IMG/VR virus record: IMGVR_UViG_3300022707_000822
Coordinates: 1 to 39,612 of that record
DNA length: 39,612 bases
Direction: 5' to 3' (one strand)
From: a virus
In this document: one piece after another, positions 1 through 7,683 of the stretch
Layout of the letters: every line of letters starts with the position of its first letter
Numbering within the stretch: the first letter of the stretch is position 1
The notes under the pieces: generated by a model
Told to the model about the DNA's origin: nothing
Databases searched by the model: none
Seen by the model: the letters and a program-made list of their open reading frames with translations, nothing else
Translations under genes and position numbers: made by a program

Positions 1-77
1 TATCTATATCTTTAGTGATTCTACAAATTCCAGAATACGACATTCCAAATTGTAAGATATCAAACCAATCAGTTGCC
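1..77. repeat. Left arm of a perfect 77-bp inverted repeat at the window edge
   Basis: Positions 1-77 are the exact reverse complement of 302-378. The match runs to the first base of the window and stops at 77/302, where positions 78 and 79 no longer pair. The arms are 224 bp apart. An inverted copy that ends exactly at a sequence edge is typical of a fold-back chimera or assembly artefact. A natural invertible segment is the alternative, but no recombinase gene is visible. Confidence 0.95.
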
Positions 78-2027
78 CATGCCGCAGACGTACAAATTAG
101 AGCAACCGAAGAATTCGACAATACCAACGCAAGATTCTTTTCTGAATTAGGATTACCAGCAACTCAAGGGTGGATAGACACTGAAACTTTAAACGGGACT
201 ATAACCGTTTTTGCTGATAATGTCTTCGGAACTATGAAAGACGTTATTAAATATGATGTTCCTGCCAGTGGAGATATAGTAAAGTCAAAAATCCCATTAA
301 CGGCAACTGATTGGTTTGATATCTTACAATTTGGAATGTCGTATTCTGGAATTTGTAGAATCACTAAAGATATAGATACACAGTCTATTTTTTCAGGTGC
401 AGGTTTCTCAAGCGTTAACGATCCTAGAATATCATCCATTGAAAGCAGAGTGGGCGTTTTCATTAGCGTAAACGCTACTCATACGACAATTCGATTAGAT
501 GGGCAAGCTACTGTTGTTCTTGATGGTACCTCAGGAAAACCCTTAGTATTAAAAGACGAATGGTTTTCGTGGGAAATATTTGTTGATAAAACTCCTGATG
601 GATTAGCCTTCGGTGCAGCCACTATGTTTGTTAATAGTATACAAGTTGCAGTTGGAGGAATAGTCTCGTCAAATGACGCTGTTAGTGATGAGATTTCAGT
701 TGCTAATTCATCATCCACAGGATCAACTACTTTTTACTTTGATAATTTCGGTGCAACAATTTACAAAGAAAGCGCAATCAAGACATTGTCTACAAAGACA
801 ATGGAGGCCAATGCGATTCAAATTTTTGTACCGAGCGGAAGACGAGACTATACAGTCATATTGCCTGATGAAAATCCTAGAGGATTAGGCGATGTGTTAG
901 ATTTTGTTTTACAAAACGTTAGCGGTAATTTTAAAATCCAGACTGAAAACACTGCAGCACCACAGGTATTATTCAATGGTGTTAACGAACTTGAAAAATT
1001 AGTAATAGCAATAGAACCGTTTAGATTAACTAATACTATTGAAGGTGGTAATGTTTACGTTGGTCAATTTGAAGAGAAAATATTTTATGATCACTCAGGT
1101 TTAATATCAAGTGGCGATCTCGGTGGCCCATCAGGGATATCAATAGTTGACGCTGACACATTCAAGTTAGAAAAAATACATGCGGTAATAACTGATAGAT
1201 CCCTTACTCCTTGTCAGCCTCTATTTACTGACATCAGATTACCGCAAACAGACCATACAATTACAGGTGGTGGCGATCAAATAATCAATACATACATTAA
1301 TAAGCAAGGGGTTTTTGAATTCAGAACCGATGAGCCAACAGTAAAGTCAGTGACAGATGAAATATTCATTAGTAAGGCTGTCATGGTCGCGGGAGTGATA
1401 ACAACAGTAATATTCACGCCCACAGTCGCATACACAAGCACTGTTGATGGTATGGCCGAGTTAATATCCATTGGTGGGCATAAGACCAGTGGCTCTATAT
1501 TATCAGAGGGTGGTGCTAATTTAACCCTTAGTGTAACTGCTGGTAATCACCATCAGCTCGGACGGGGTTTCCTAGTTGATCCTAACACACCGAATTTATG
1601 CCAAACCCCTGCAGATGCAGTCGTTGCATTCACTGGCGCAAGCGGGGATTTGTTATTAGTTCATGCTGATTCAGGTGGAAACTTTGTTATCGATTCAATA
1701 CCTACTGGAGCTAATCCCGATATTGACCCCGCTCAGTTTAATGATGGTGGAACTTTGGCATCAGTTTCCCCTAATAACTTTACTGCACTTCGTGTATTTC
1801 AATTCTGCGAAAGTAATGACGTAATTGTCTATTATGGAACAGTGGAGTATGCAAATTTAGCAGCCGCCGAAGCAGCTTTTTCATCAGAAACACCAGAGAC
1901 ACTGACAACAAGAGATGGCTCTTACATATGCACAATACTGGTTAAAGAGAATGTTACCAATCTAACTACCGCAGTAGCAGGTAGTGATGCTAAGTTTATC
2001 AACCGATCTGGCGATAGAGATTTATAA
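3..2027 (+). CDS. Large tail-fibre/virion structural protein, 5' end missing or scrambled
   Basis: The frame is open from the window edge to a TAA at 2025-2027, with a GTG at 15. The first 77 bases are an inverted copy of positions 302-378, so residues encoded before about position 78 are antisense translation and not the real N-terminus. Genuine coding sequence starts at or before 78 and spans about 650 residues. Roughly the first third reads like a lectin-type beta-sandwich (alternating hydrophobic strands, a WFSWEIFVD segment and a closing strand TTFYFDNFGA). A beta-rich fibre-like body and a small C-terminal domain follow (YYGTVEYANLAAAEAAF ... ICTILVKENVTNL). Downstream virion-type genes on the same strand support a fibre or baseplate-periphery role. 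It may be the distal part of a receptor-binding gene like the one cut at the right edge, but continuity cannot be shown. The family assignment is inference. Confidence 0.7.
   Translation, partial: SISLVILQIPEYDIPNCKISNQSVAHAADVQIRATEEFDNTNARFFSELGLPATQGWIDTETLNGTITVFADNVFGTMKDVIKYDVPASGDIVKSKIPLTATDWFDILQFGMSYSGICRITKDIDTQSIFSGAGFSSVNDPRISSIESRVGVFISVNATHTTIRLDGQATVVLDGTSGKPLVLKDEWFSWEIFVDKTPDGLAFGAATMFVNSIQVAVGGIVSSNDAVSDEISVANSSSTGSTTFYFDNFGATIYKESAIKTLSTKTMEANAIQIFVPSGRRDYTVILPDENPRGLGDVLDFVLQNVSGNFKIQTENTAAPQVLFNGVNELEKLVIAIEPFRLTNTIEGGNVYVGQFEEKIFYDHSGLISSGDLGGPSGISIVDADTFKLEKIHAVITDRSLTPCQPLFTDIRLPQTDHTITGGGDQIINTYINKQGVFEFRTDEPTVKSVTDEIFISKAVMVAGVITTVIFTPTVAYTSTVDGMAELISIGGHKTSGSILSEGGANLTLSVTAGNHHQLGRGFLVDPNTPNLCQTPADAVVAFTGASGDLLLVHADSGGNFVIDSIPTGANPDIDPAQFNDGGTLASVSPNNFTALRVFQFCESNDVIVYYGTVEYANLAAAEAAFSSETPETLTTRDGSYICTILVKENVTNLTTAVAGSDAKFINRSGDRDL
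302..378. repeat. Right arm of the 77-bp inverted repeat
   Basis: This is the exact reverse complement of 1-77 and lies inside the fibre-like reading frame. Here it is read in the natural sense (it encodes the TATDWFDILQF region). Because this arm sits in continuous coding sequence, it is probably the original and the edge copy is the derived one. Confidence 0.95.
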
Positions 2028-2060
2028 TAATTAGAATAACGTTAAGAGGAAGGGTTAATT

Positions 2061-2822
2061 ATGACTATAGGATTTAATCTTGTTGGAAGAAAATCACAAT
2101 TTTTCCTTGATATTGCAAGGGGTTTAATTCCCGGATTCTCAACAGATTCGATATTATCATTTAATCCTGATGTTGATATAGCCTCAGAGGAAACAATTTG
2201 GGAGCAGGGTGGTCTTTACACTTACCTGACAGCAGATACTGAATTGTTTTTCTCATCCTCGGATGCATCTGACACTAATATAGGATTAAAAATAGAGGGG
2301 ATGACTGATGATTTTTTGGTTAAAAATACCTTATTCACATTCACCGCTGGACAATCTCAGCAAAGTATAGGGGTATTTTTTAGGATTTTTAAGATAACCG
2401 TGATTAGCGGTAACTCCCCTGTTGGTGATGTGTACATTGCTGAAGCAGATACATTAACCCTCGGGGTGCCAGATACTGCATCAAAAATAAAAACTAAGAT
2501 GCTGCAAGGGACCAATATCAGCCAATTGGGTGCAATTACTATACCTTTAAACCATACTATGTACGTAGTCCGTGTGATTACTCACACAAGAAAAAACAAA
2601 GATGCAGTAATTAAGGCCGTCGTTAGACCAGATGGGTTTCCGGGGTTTATACAGACCACCCAATTTCCATCTTTTCAGAATAGTTTTGAACTAATACTAG
2701 ATCCACCATTCGTTATCAATGAAAAAACAGATTTGGAGTTGAGGGCAACAACGACAACCAATCAAACTGAAGTCGTGTCGAATGTTGGTTTCATTTTAAT
2801 AGACAATAGCATTGTTTCATAG
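2061..2822 (+). CDS. Putative phage virion structural protein (253 aa)
   Basis: The ATG at 2061 follows a purine-rich ribosome site (GAGGAAGGG). The N-terminus has a pattern I know from virion proteins of diverse tailed phages: a hydrophobic LDIARGLIPGF segment, then a loop with NPDVD, then WEQGGLYTYLTA and a run containing SSDASDTNIGLKIEG. The rest is beta-rich, with alternating hydrophobic residues and no membrane segment or catalytic motif. It sits 33 bp behind the fibre-like gene and 8 bp before the next small beta-rich gene, all on the late strand. This suggests a tail- or capsid-surface component. The specific role is unknown. Confidence 0.6.
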   Translation: MTIGFNLVGRKSQFFLDIARGLIPGFSTDSILSFNPDVDIASEETIWEQGGLYTYLTADTELFFSSSDASDTNIGLKIEGMTDDFLVKNTLFTFTAGQSQQSIGVFFRIFKITVISGNSPVGDVYIAEADTLTLGVPDTASKIKTKMLQGTNISQLGAITIPLNHTMYVVRVITHTRKNKDAVIKAVVRPDGFPGFIQTTQFPSFQNSFELILDPPFVINEKTDLELRATTTTNQTEVVSNVGFILIDNSIVS

Positions 2823-2830
2823 GAGATAAT

Positions 2831-3202
2831 ATGTCTGATTATAAATACCCAAAAGACGGAACTTCCTCAGGAAAAGAATCATTAACTGTTAATAAGACAA
2901 TAATGTTTCCAGAAGAAAGAATGGAAGATGGCTCTATTTGTGCATTTGAGATTCTAATTGAAGGAGCTACATCTTTGGACACTAACGTATCCTTTAAAAT
3001 ATATTCAGCACTAGATTCCGATGCCCTAGATGCTGTAAATATACCTGAATCTATAGTAAGTTCCAATCTTACAGGTCTTACTGGTAAGCTTGTGTTTCAA
3101 AGGTTAATTGTTGATACGCTCAATATGATGTTTAAAATAGTGATATCTGGGACAAATGCTTCAAGTACTGCAACCTTCCTTATTCGTGCTAGATCTAAAT
3201 AA
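2831..3202 (+). CDS. Small hypothetical virion-associated protein (123 aa)
   Basis: The gene has a strong ribosome site (GGAGATAAT) directly before ATG 2831, and the previous stop (TAG, 2820-2822) is 8 bp upstream, so the two are probably co-translated. The protein is soluble and beta-rich (VSFKIYSALDSDA, LVFQRLIVDTLNMMFKIVISG), with no signal peptide or known motif. It resembles the C-terminal part of the preceding 253-residue protein in style and could form a complex with it. This is inference from position only. Confidence 0.5.
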   Translation: MSDYKYPKDGTSSGKESLTVNKTIMFPEERMEDGSICAFEILIEGATSLDTNVSFKIYSALDSDALDAVNIPESIVSSNLTGLTGKLVFQRLIVDTLNMMFKIVISGTNASSTATFLIRARSK

Positions 3203-3217
3203 TTTAAAAGGTTAATT

Positions 3218-3373
3218 ATGTCCAAACATACCAAAGAAGATAAAAGGAGAAAGCAGAAAAGGATTTCTGATGATATAAGAAAGGAAAGGGCTAAAGGTAC
3301 TCCTCGTGAGAAAGCTATTGCTGTGGCAATATCAAAAGAGCAGCAACGTGAGAAAAAGAAGGAAGGTAAATAG
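3218..3373 (+). CDS. Very basic 51-aa protein
   Basis: This short gene starts at ATG 3218 behind AAAGG and ends at TAG 3371-3373, one base before the next start (ATG 3375). The product is about 40% Lys/Arg, highly charged and probably helical (HTKEDKRRKQKRISDDIRKE), ending in KEQQREKKKEGK. It has no membrane segment. Such small basic proteins near structural or lysis genes may bind nucleic acid, but no family was recognised. The tight packing and good ribosome site support that it is expressed. Confidence 0.6.
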   Translation: MSKHTKEDKRRKQKRISDDIRKERAKGTPREKAIAVAISKEQQREKKKEGK

Positions 3374-3374
3374 T

Positions 3375-3650
3375 ATGACAGTTAATAGTTATGTTAAAGG
3401 TATCTTATCAGCTACAGCTGCATCTCTTTTAGCAGTGATTGTTACAGTTGGTGTCGCCACATATTCTGATGTAGAAGCTAATACTTTGCACAGACAACAA
3501 TCTGAGATTCTATTGAAGTCTATAAATGATACAGTGATCAGGGTAGAAGAGAATCAGAAATTTCTGCGGATCAATCAAGACAATCTAGATAGTAATCAAA
3601 GATATTTACTGGAAAGGATTGATGGTCTTTATGATAAGAAAAGGGAATAG
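3375..3650 (+). CDS. Small membrane protein with an N-terminal TM segment and coiled coil (91 aa)
   Basis: The start at 3375 has a ribosome site (GAAGG) inside the end of the preceding gene. A longer in-frame start at 3306 would overlap the preceding gene extensively and lacks a site. Residues about 9-29 form one hydrophobic segment (GILSATAASLLAVIVTVGVA), followed by about 60 charged helical residues (VRVEENQKFLRINQDNLDSNQ). One membrane anchor plus a coiled coil is the layout of phage inner-membrane spanins and of some holin accessory proteins. The gene lies directly upstream of a multi-TM protein and a terminator, so a lysis role is plausible. No lysozyme or outer-membrane spanin was identified, so this is not settled. 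Confidence 0.55.
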   Translation: MTVNSYVKGILSATAASLLAVIVTVGVATYSDVEANTLHRQQSEILLKSINDTVIRVEENQKFLRINQDNLDSNQRYLLERIDGLYDKKRE

Positions 3651-3653
3651 AAT

Positions 3654-4115
3654 ATGGGATTATTAGACATTTTTAGTTTTATAACCAAACCGATCACTTC
3701 TGTTGTAAGTGGTTGGCAGGACAGAAAGACATTAGATGCTGAGAGTATAGTACATCTTAACAAAGTTAGACTTGAGCATAAAGTAGCTCTAGAAGAAGCA
3801 ACTAACAAAGCTAAGATAGCTAGATTGGAAAACGAGGCCTCTGTAGTTGCTGATTACGACACTCAAGCAGTTAAGAATATGCAGAGTAGTTGGAAGGATG
3901 AATACCTCATACTGTTGCATACACTCCCTGTCTACGGGTATGTTATCCCTTCTACAAAACTACATGAGGGATTAGATAGGTTGTGGGAAAAATTAGGGTC
4001 TGCAGGATACGAGTGGTGGATCGTATATATTGGCATCGTGGCATCCACTTTTGGTCTTAGATGGTTATTCAATAAAAGAGTTGATAAAATACTAGAAGGT
4101 AAGAAAACTAACTAA
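3654..4115 (+). CDS. Holin-like membrane protein (153 aa)
   Basis: The gene starts 3 bp after the preceding stop. The N-terminus is amphipathic (MGLLDIFSFITKPITSVVSG), followed by a charged helical stalk of about 60 residues rich in E, K and A. A C-terminal half with two hydrophobic stretches comes next: about 98-115 (EYLILLHTLPVYGYVIPS) and about 128-147 (WWIVYIGIVASTFGLRWLF). This order resembles the 3TM holin family found in phages and gene-transfer agents (PF11351-like), but I cannot run a profile search. It is the last plus-strand gene before a strong terminator, a common position for lysis genes. It could instead be a structural membrane protein. Confidence 0.5.
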   Translation: MGLLDIFSFITKPITSVVSGWQDRKTLDAESIVHLNKVRLEHKVALEEATNKAKIARLENEASVVADYDTQAVKNMQSSWKDEYLILLHTLPVYGYVIPSTKLHEGLDRLWEKLGSAGYEWWIVYIGIVASTFGLRWLFNKRVDKILEGKKTN

Positions 4116-4118
4116 CAA

Positions 4119-4152
4119 AAAGCCCCAATAACAATTAAGTTATCGGGGCTTT
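4119..4152. terminator. Bidirectional rho-independent terminator
   Basis: A 14-bp stem (4119-4132 with 4139-4152, one A·C mismatch) carries a GCCCC/GGGGC core, a 6-base loop and A/T tracts on both sides. It ends the plus-strand gene cluster and lies 25 bp downstream of the last minus-strand early gene, so it serves both converging transcripts. Confidence 0.85.
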
Positions 4153-4177
4153 ATTTATATAACTTTGTTTTAATAAA

Positions 4178-4354
4178 TTAAAAATATCCTGCTATCAATT
4201 TAACAACAGAACTCACACCACCAGATACTAAAATACAAAGTCCTAATAAACCATACATCAATGCCGTAGTATTCTCTGAGCTATCTATGTACTTAGCATA
4301 ACCAAGTATGGTACATCCTAGTATAATTAAAATTATGTTTATAATAAACCACAT
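4178..4354 (-). CDS. Small two-TM membrane protein (58 aa)
   Basis: The minus-strand ATG is at 4354 behind a strong GGAGGAT ribosome site. There are two hydrophobic segments, about 2-19 (WFIINIILIILGCTILGY) and about 32-50 (LMYGLLGLCILVSGGVSSV), joined by a short polar loop (AKYIDSSENT). The coding sequence overlaps the upstream small gene by 16 bp and is last in its operon. A size of 58 residues with two TMs would suit a class II holin or antiholin, but early-region phage membrane peptides have many roles and no family was recognised. Confidence 0.55.
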   Translation of the reverse strand: MWFIINIILIILGCTILGYAKYIDSSENTTALMYGLLGLCILVSGGVSSVVKLIAGYF

Positions 4355-4518
4355 GTTGATCCTCCTACTTTACATATTCGATTAATCCTCTCTCGCCATA
4401 GTTTATTATATTCAATAGCTTCTTGCTGTACTTGTTCGGGCGTCTTGGTACATCCGCTATTGGCTTCCTCAACCTTTTGCCTTTCAAGTCTTAGCTTTAG
4501 AATATCTGAATCAGTCAT
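4339..4518 (-). CDS. Small charged helical protein (59 aa)
   Basis: It begins at ATG 4518 behind AGGAG and ends within the start region of the next gene (16-bp overlap), typical of coupled early phage genes. The product is helical and charged (ILKLRLERQKVEEANSG, QEAIEYNKLWRERINRI) with three cysteines (residues 23, 49 and 56). No domain was recognised. Confidence 0.5.
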   Translation of the reverse strand: MTDSDILKLRLERQKVEEANSGCTKTPEQVQQEAIEYNKLWRERINRICKVGGSTCGLL

Positions 4519-4534
4519 ATTAAACTCCTAAAAA

Positions 4535-4666
4535 TTAATGGCGTTTTTCATACCATTCATAATTACAATATTTGCATTTGTATCCTATTTTGCAAATACC
4601 CTCGTACCTCACAGTTCTGTCATGTTATTTTCGATTACAAAGCAGCTCTTTAATAAAATTAATCAT
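4535..4666 (-). pseudogene. Small zinc-ribbon gene interrupted by an in-frame TAA
   Basis: Translation from ATG 4666 gives MINFIKELLCNRK, then a TAA codon, then 29 more residues in the same frame (HDRTVRYEGICKIGYKCKYC ... YEWYEKRH) and a second TAA. Read through, the product has C10, H15, then C28/C31 within a KCKYC motif. That is the C/H...CxxC arrangement of many small phage zinc ribbons, such as the intact one at 10031-10228. The start overlaps the preceding stop (ATGA coupling), so the whole 43-codon unit looks like one former gene. It may be a nonsense mutation, a sequencing error or a readthrough gene. TAA is used as an ordinary stop elsewhere in the window. Confidence 0.5.
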
Positions 4667-4860
4667 ACCAACTCTTCTGATAATTCTTTAGTCATATTAT
4701 ACCCCCCCCTCCCTTCGTTATCAATTCCTTCACCGACACCGTGATCGGATATTCCTGACCCGCTACCCCAAATCATACTTTTAACTTTAGAGCCAGTAAA
4801 TTCACCATCCCAAACCCCTGCAGTTTGACTATCTGACCCACATACTTTATGATCTTTCAT
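4663..4860 (-). CDS. Glycine-rich hypothetical protein (65 aa)
   Basis: The gene starts at ATG 4860, 1 bp after the previous stop, with a purine-rich leader (GAGAAAAATTAAT). The stop TGA overlaps the next start. The product is Gly/Ser-rich (SMIWGSGSGISDHGVGEGID) with no recognised domain. A run of seven G residues lies near its end, followed by an internal ATG at 4695 (MTKELSEELV). A homopolymer error there could have joined two short frames. Confidence that the full frame is translated is moderate. Confidence 0.4.
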   Translation of the reverse strand: MKDHKVCGSDSQTAGVWDGEFTGSKVKSMIWGSGSGISDHGVGEGIDNEGRGGYNMTKELSEELV

Positions 4861-4861
4861 A

Positions 4862-5005
4862 TTAATTTTTCTCTTGTAATGTTCGTTTACGTTGTGCTAG
4901 CCGATCCTTAAAAGAACTTGATGACATTACTCGTCCTGCCTGCATATCGCCTTTGGCGAAACTGACAAGTTTTAATAGCGCAATAGCCTCTTCACGTTTA
5001 CTCAT
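4862..5005 (-). CDS. Small basic hypothetical protein (47 aa)
   Basis: First gene of the 5005-to-4178 operon, with GGAGAATAAT before ATG 5005. The product is basic (MSKREEAIALLKLV ... SSSFKDRLAQRKRTLQEKN). The segment GDMQAGRVMSSSSFKDRL superficially resembles the C-terminal neck of small antitoxins, but no toxin partner is visible and I do not make that call. A sigma70 promoter lies about 30 bp upstream. Confidence 0.55.
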   Translation of the reverse strand: MSKREEAIALLKLVSFAKGDMQAGRVMSSSSFKDRLAQRKRTLQEKN

Positions 5006-5031
5006 ATTATTCTCCTTTTGTTGTATACCCT

Positions 5032-5060
5032 ATTTTACCAAAATATGACAGTATTGTCAA
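5032..5060 (-). promoter_or_regulatory. Sigma70-type promoter with palindromic -35 region
   Basis: On the minus strand TTGACA (5060-5055), a 17-bp spacer and TAAAAT (5037-5032) precede gene 5005. The -35 box is part of the inverted repeat TGACA-N4-TGTCA (5046-5059), which could be an operator. Confidence 0.8.
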
Positions 5061-5416
5061 AATTGACTAGAATATAGGTTAGCTACCTCAATCAGCCCAG
5101 CTATTCCAATAACCACGGGCATAATATATACCATATTTACTATCATCAATGAAATATTTATCCAAACTAATGCTTTTAACCTGACCAATATCACACACGA
5201 TATGAGCGCAATTATTAACATCCCTTTAAGAAAACAAACGGCACCAAACCCATACTCTATAATTACCCACTTCATCAATGGATTAGCTTCAAGACCTATT
5301 CCTAATGAGGAAACTAACCCTTGTGTTATAATTGTGTCTAGTATATTTAATACCATTAACGAAGCAAGTAAAAATAAACTTAATGGAAGATTTTGTAATG
5401 ATTTTAAATTAATCAT
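5057..5416 (-). CDS. DUF5658-like integral membrane protein (119 aa)
   Basis: I place the start at ATG 5416, which overlaps the preceding TGA (ATGA). A start 12 bp further upstream is less likely. Three to four hydrophobic segments cover most of the protein. The first contains NILDTIIT, and the loop has LEANPLMKW, matching the D..(S/T)T ... E-x-NP(L/M) pattern I associate with DUF5658 membrane proteins. These have unknown function and occur in bacteria and phages. The gene follows an acidic soluble protein in the helicase operon. The stop lies at the -35 region of the next promoter. Confidence 0.6.
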   Translation of the reverse strand: MINLKSLQNLPLSLFLLASLMVLNILDTIITQGLVSSLGIGLEANPLMKWVIIEYGFGAVCFLKGMLIIALISCVILVRLKALVWINISLMIVNMVYIMPVVIGIAGLIEVANLYSSQF

Positions 5417-5766
5417 GTCTTCACCCATACACGTTCACCATCTGCCCAGTCATATAGTCCTCTCATGCATTCGTCAAATTCTTCCAAGGGTTCTATAGGG
5501 AAATAATAGCTTTCCATGTTATTATCTAATTGTCTTATATGAAATTCCCAATTATCGTCGTTAATTTCATCTGCCTGTTTTTCTGTGCAAATACTATCGA
5601 ATTGACCACAAATTTCATCAATGGTGTAGTCACCTTTAAAATGCTTATCTATGAGGAATCTTAATGCTTGTGATACCATCATTCCACATTCATGTGCATT
5701 TGAGTCATCCCATTCTTGTGTTTTATAGAACCCTGATAAATCTAAAGTGTGTTTCCATTTATTCAT
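5413..5766 (-). CDS. Acidic hypothetical protein (117 aa)
   Basis: ATG 5766 follows AAGGAGGAGAT, located inside the end of the helicase gene, and the stop overlaps the next start. The protein is strongly acidic (QADEINDDNWEFH, EPLEEFDECMRGLYDWADGE) and probably helical, with no known motif. Acidic small proteins of early phage regions often bind or mimic nucleic-acid partners of host enzymes, but nothing here proves it. Confidence 0.6.
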   Translation of the reverse strand: MNKWKHTLDLSGFYKTQEWDDSNAHECGMMVSQALRFLIDKHFKGDYTIDEICGQFDSICTEKQADEINDDNWEFHIRQLDNNMESYYFPIEPLEEFDECMRGLYDWADGERVWVKT

Positions 5767-5768
5767 GA

Positions 5769-7655
5769 TTAATCTCCTCCTTTGGTTTCATAAATTTTTC
5801 TCCTTCCTACAGCATCATCTTCTGATTCACAACTCCATAAGTCATTATCAGGGTCATACCAAGGGGATATACCGCCCCACTCTGAATGTTCATCAATGGT
5901 CAGCAGGTCGTCAGCGGCTCTTTGTTTAAAATAGTCGTTACGTCCCTTCATCTCGGATAAATCATAACCGTATTTATTACATATGTAAAGGTATTCCGCA
6001 CTATCTTTATCAGTGGTCATATTCCCCAATCTGCTTCTAAGTTGTCTATTAGTTAAGTTCTTCTCTACGTATTCGTAAGAGTCCTTTAAAGTAACATCCC
6101 TATCTTCCTGTATATCAATAAACTCTTGTACCAATTCATTATACTTAACCGAAAAACGTGCTCTGGTAATTGCAACATAGATAATATTACGTTCTTCGTC
6201 TGTAATACCTTTAAATTCTCCTTTGCTATTGTAATTACTAGGGAAATCTTCTGCGATCAATACTTGGTCATACTCTAGCCCTTTCGCTTTATGCGCTGTT
6301 GTTAAGGTTATTTTAGCAGATGTACTATTATGGTGAGAATGGAGAGTGTTAATCATTTTATCTCCGCCACCATCTTCAACAATACTGGTTATTCTTCCTA
6401 ACTCACGATCTTCTTTACCTTCTTCAACTAAATCCTCCCAAGTAGAAAAGGGGATGATATTCTCATGTTTTACTTTCTTTAATTCATTATTGTATAAAGC
6501 GCCAGCACTTCGTAATATAGCTACAAAATCTTTAAGATCAATATTTACACTGACATCTTCCCCTTTGCTTATCATCTCGACTGCTTTGAAGATCTGTTCC
6601 ATATTAGTTCTGAATAATATTGTGTATGGTTTATCAAAATCAATAACACTGTCCTCAAACCCGACTTTAGTATCAACCTCTTCGTTACCTTCTAAATTCT
6701 CTCCTAGGATGTAAGAAGCAACCTTGGCTAATTCAGTACCAAACCTAAAACTCTTTGATAACTTAGCGGCTTTACAATCAAGATTCTGCATAGTATTTAT
6801 ACTTCCATTCCACGCATATAATTGTTGGAATTTATCCCCTACAAATATAAGTTTACAATGATCTTTCTGACCTAGAATAATATCCAAAGTAACAGCATTA
6901 AGATCCTGTGCCTCATCTATGTAAATCACAGAAAAATTGGATAGTTTAGGTTTCTTTAGTTGATATAATTTTAAGTATGTATTATGTGTACAAAGCACTT
7001 CGCTATACTTATCTGTACGTTCGTTCCATAGTTTATTAGCATATCTTACAATAAGCTTGATGAAACTTTTCTTGTCAAAAGCCTTACCGTACCTACTTTC
7101 TAAATCTTTGATGTGATGATAAGGGACTGACTCTCCTGTAATACCTTCCTCAGCACTTATTTCAAATTTTCCTACTGTCTCTTTTATAATAAGCCCTAAG
7201 AAACTTTTTGTAATTGTTTTTAATTCTGTAATCTCAAATTCAGGAAGACGGAAGTATTTGGCAATCTCATTTCCTGTACCCGCTACATTAACATACCGTC
7301 CTGTAGGACGTTTGAGCTTATGTTGGTATCCTTTCCCGACATTACGGTACGCTAAACTATGCGTTGTCATACATTCAACATGATCAGGGAATTTACCTTT
7401 CGCTTCCAACGCCATACTCTTATTGAATGCCAAATATAAGCTAGGTTCAATTAAACTTTCAGAAATAAACACAAGCTCTGAGGTTTTTCCGGTTCCTGAT
7501 AAGGCATTTATCTTGCTCATTTTTTCTGCTAGTACAATTACCTTAGTTTCTAATTGCTCTTCCGTAGGTACAAAAGATTTCTTTACTACAGGTAATTCTT
7601 CATATTGATCAGTACTATCATCTTTCGTATATCCACTTGTATTTACTTTAAACAT
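5769..7655 (-). CDS. UvrD/Rep-like superfamily 1A DNA helicase (628 aa)
   Basis: ATP-dependent 3'-5' DNA unwinding is the expected activity. Visible motifs in order: Walker A GTGKTS near residue 55; motif Ia region TTHSLAYRN; Walker B YIDEAQDLN; motif III FVGDKFQQLYAWNGS; motif V TAHKAKGLEYDQVL; motif VI IIYVAITRARF. About 40 residues precede the ATPase core and a C-terminal tail of about 100 residues (EYLYICNKYGYDLSEMKG...) follows it, both unlike UvrD itself. The start is set at 7655 because GGAGG lies 8 bp upstream. The longer frame from 7685 would begin inside the -10 box of the promoter. It is the only replication- or recombination-type enzyme recognised in the window, first in an operon with two small genes. 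It is probably used in replication restart or recombination. Confidence 0.85.
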   Translation of the reverse strand: MFKVNTSGYTKDDSTDQYEELPVVKKSFVPTEEQLETKVIVLAEKMSKINALSGTGKTSELVFISESLIEPSLYLAFNKSMALEAKGKFPDHVECMTTHSLAYRNVGKGYQHKLKRPTGRYVNVAGTGNEIAKYFRLPEFEITELKTITKSFLGLIIKETVGKFEISAEEGITGESVPYHHIKDLESRYGKAFDKKSFIKLIVRYANKLWNERTDKYSEVLCTHNTYLKLYQLKKPKLSNFSVIYIDEAQDLNAVTLDIILGQKDHCKLIFVGDKFQQLYAWNGSINTMQNLDCKAAKLSKSFRFGTELAKVASYILGENLEGNEEVDTKVGFEDSVIDFDKPYTILFRTNMEQIFKAVEMISKGEDVSVNIDLKDFVAILRSAGALYNNELKKVKHENIIPFSTWEDLVEEGKEDRELGRITSIVEDGGGDKMINTLHSHHNSTSAKITLTTAHKAKGLEYDQVLIAEDFPSNYNSKGEFKGITDEERNIIYVAITRARFSVKYNELVQEFIDIQEDRDVTLKDSYEYVEKNLTNRQLRSRLGNMTTDKDSAEYLYICNKYGYDLSEMKGRNDYFKQRAADDLLTIDEHSEWGGISPWYDPDNDLWSCESEDDAVGRRKIYETKGGD

Positions 7656-7683
7656 GTAATTGCCTCCTTTGAAATATCCCTTC

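Noticed and set aside
164-463. Minus-strand frame of 99 codons sharing a peptide with the first plus-strand gene
   Set aside because: The shared peptide is produced only because the 77-bp inverted repeat puts the same antisense sequence at the window edge. There is no ribosome site and it lies opposite a convincing fibre-type frame.
4538-4744. Plus-strand hydrophobic frame of 68 codons
   Set aside because: It is antisense to the coupled minus-strand genes and has no ribosome site.
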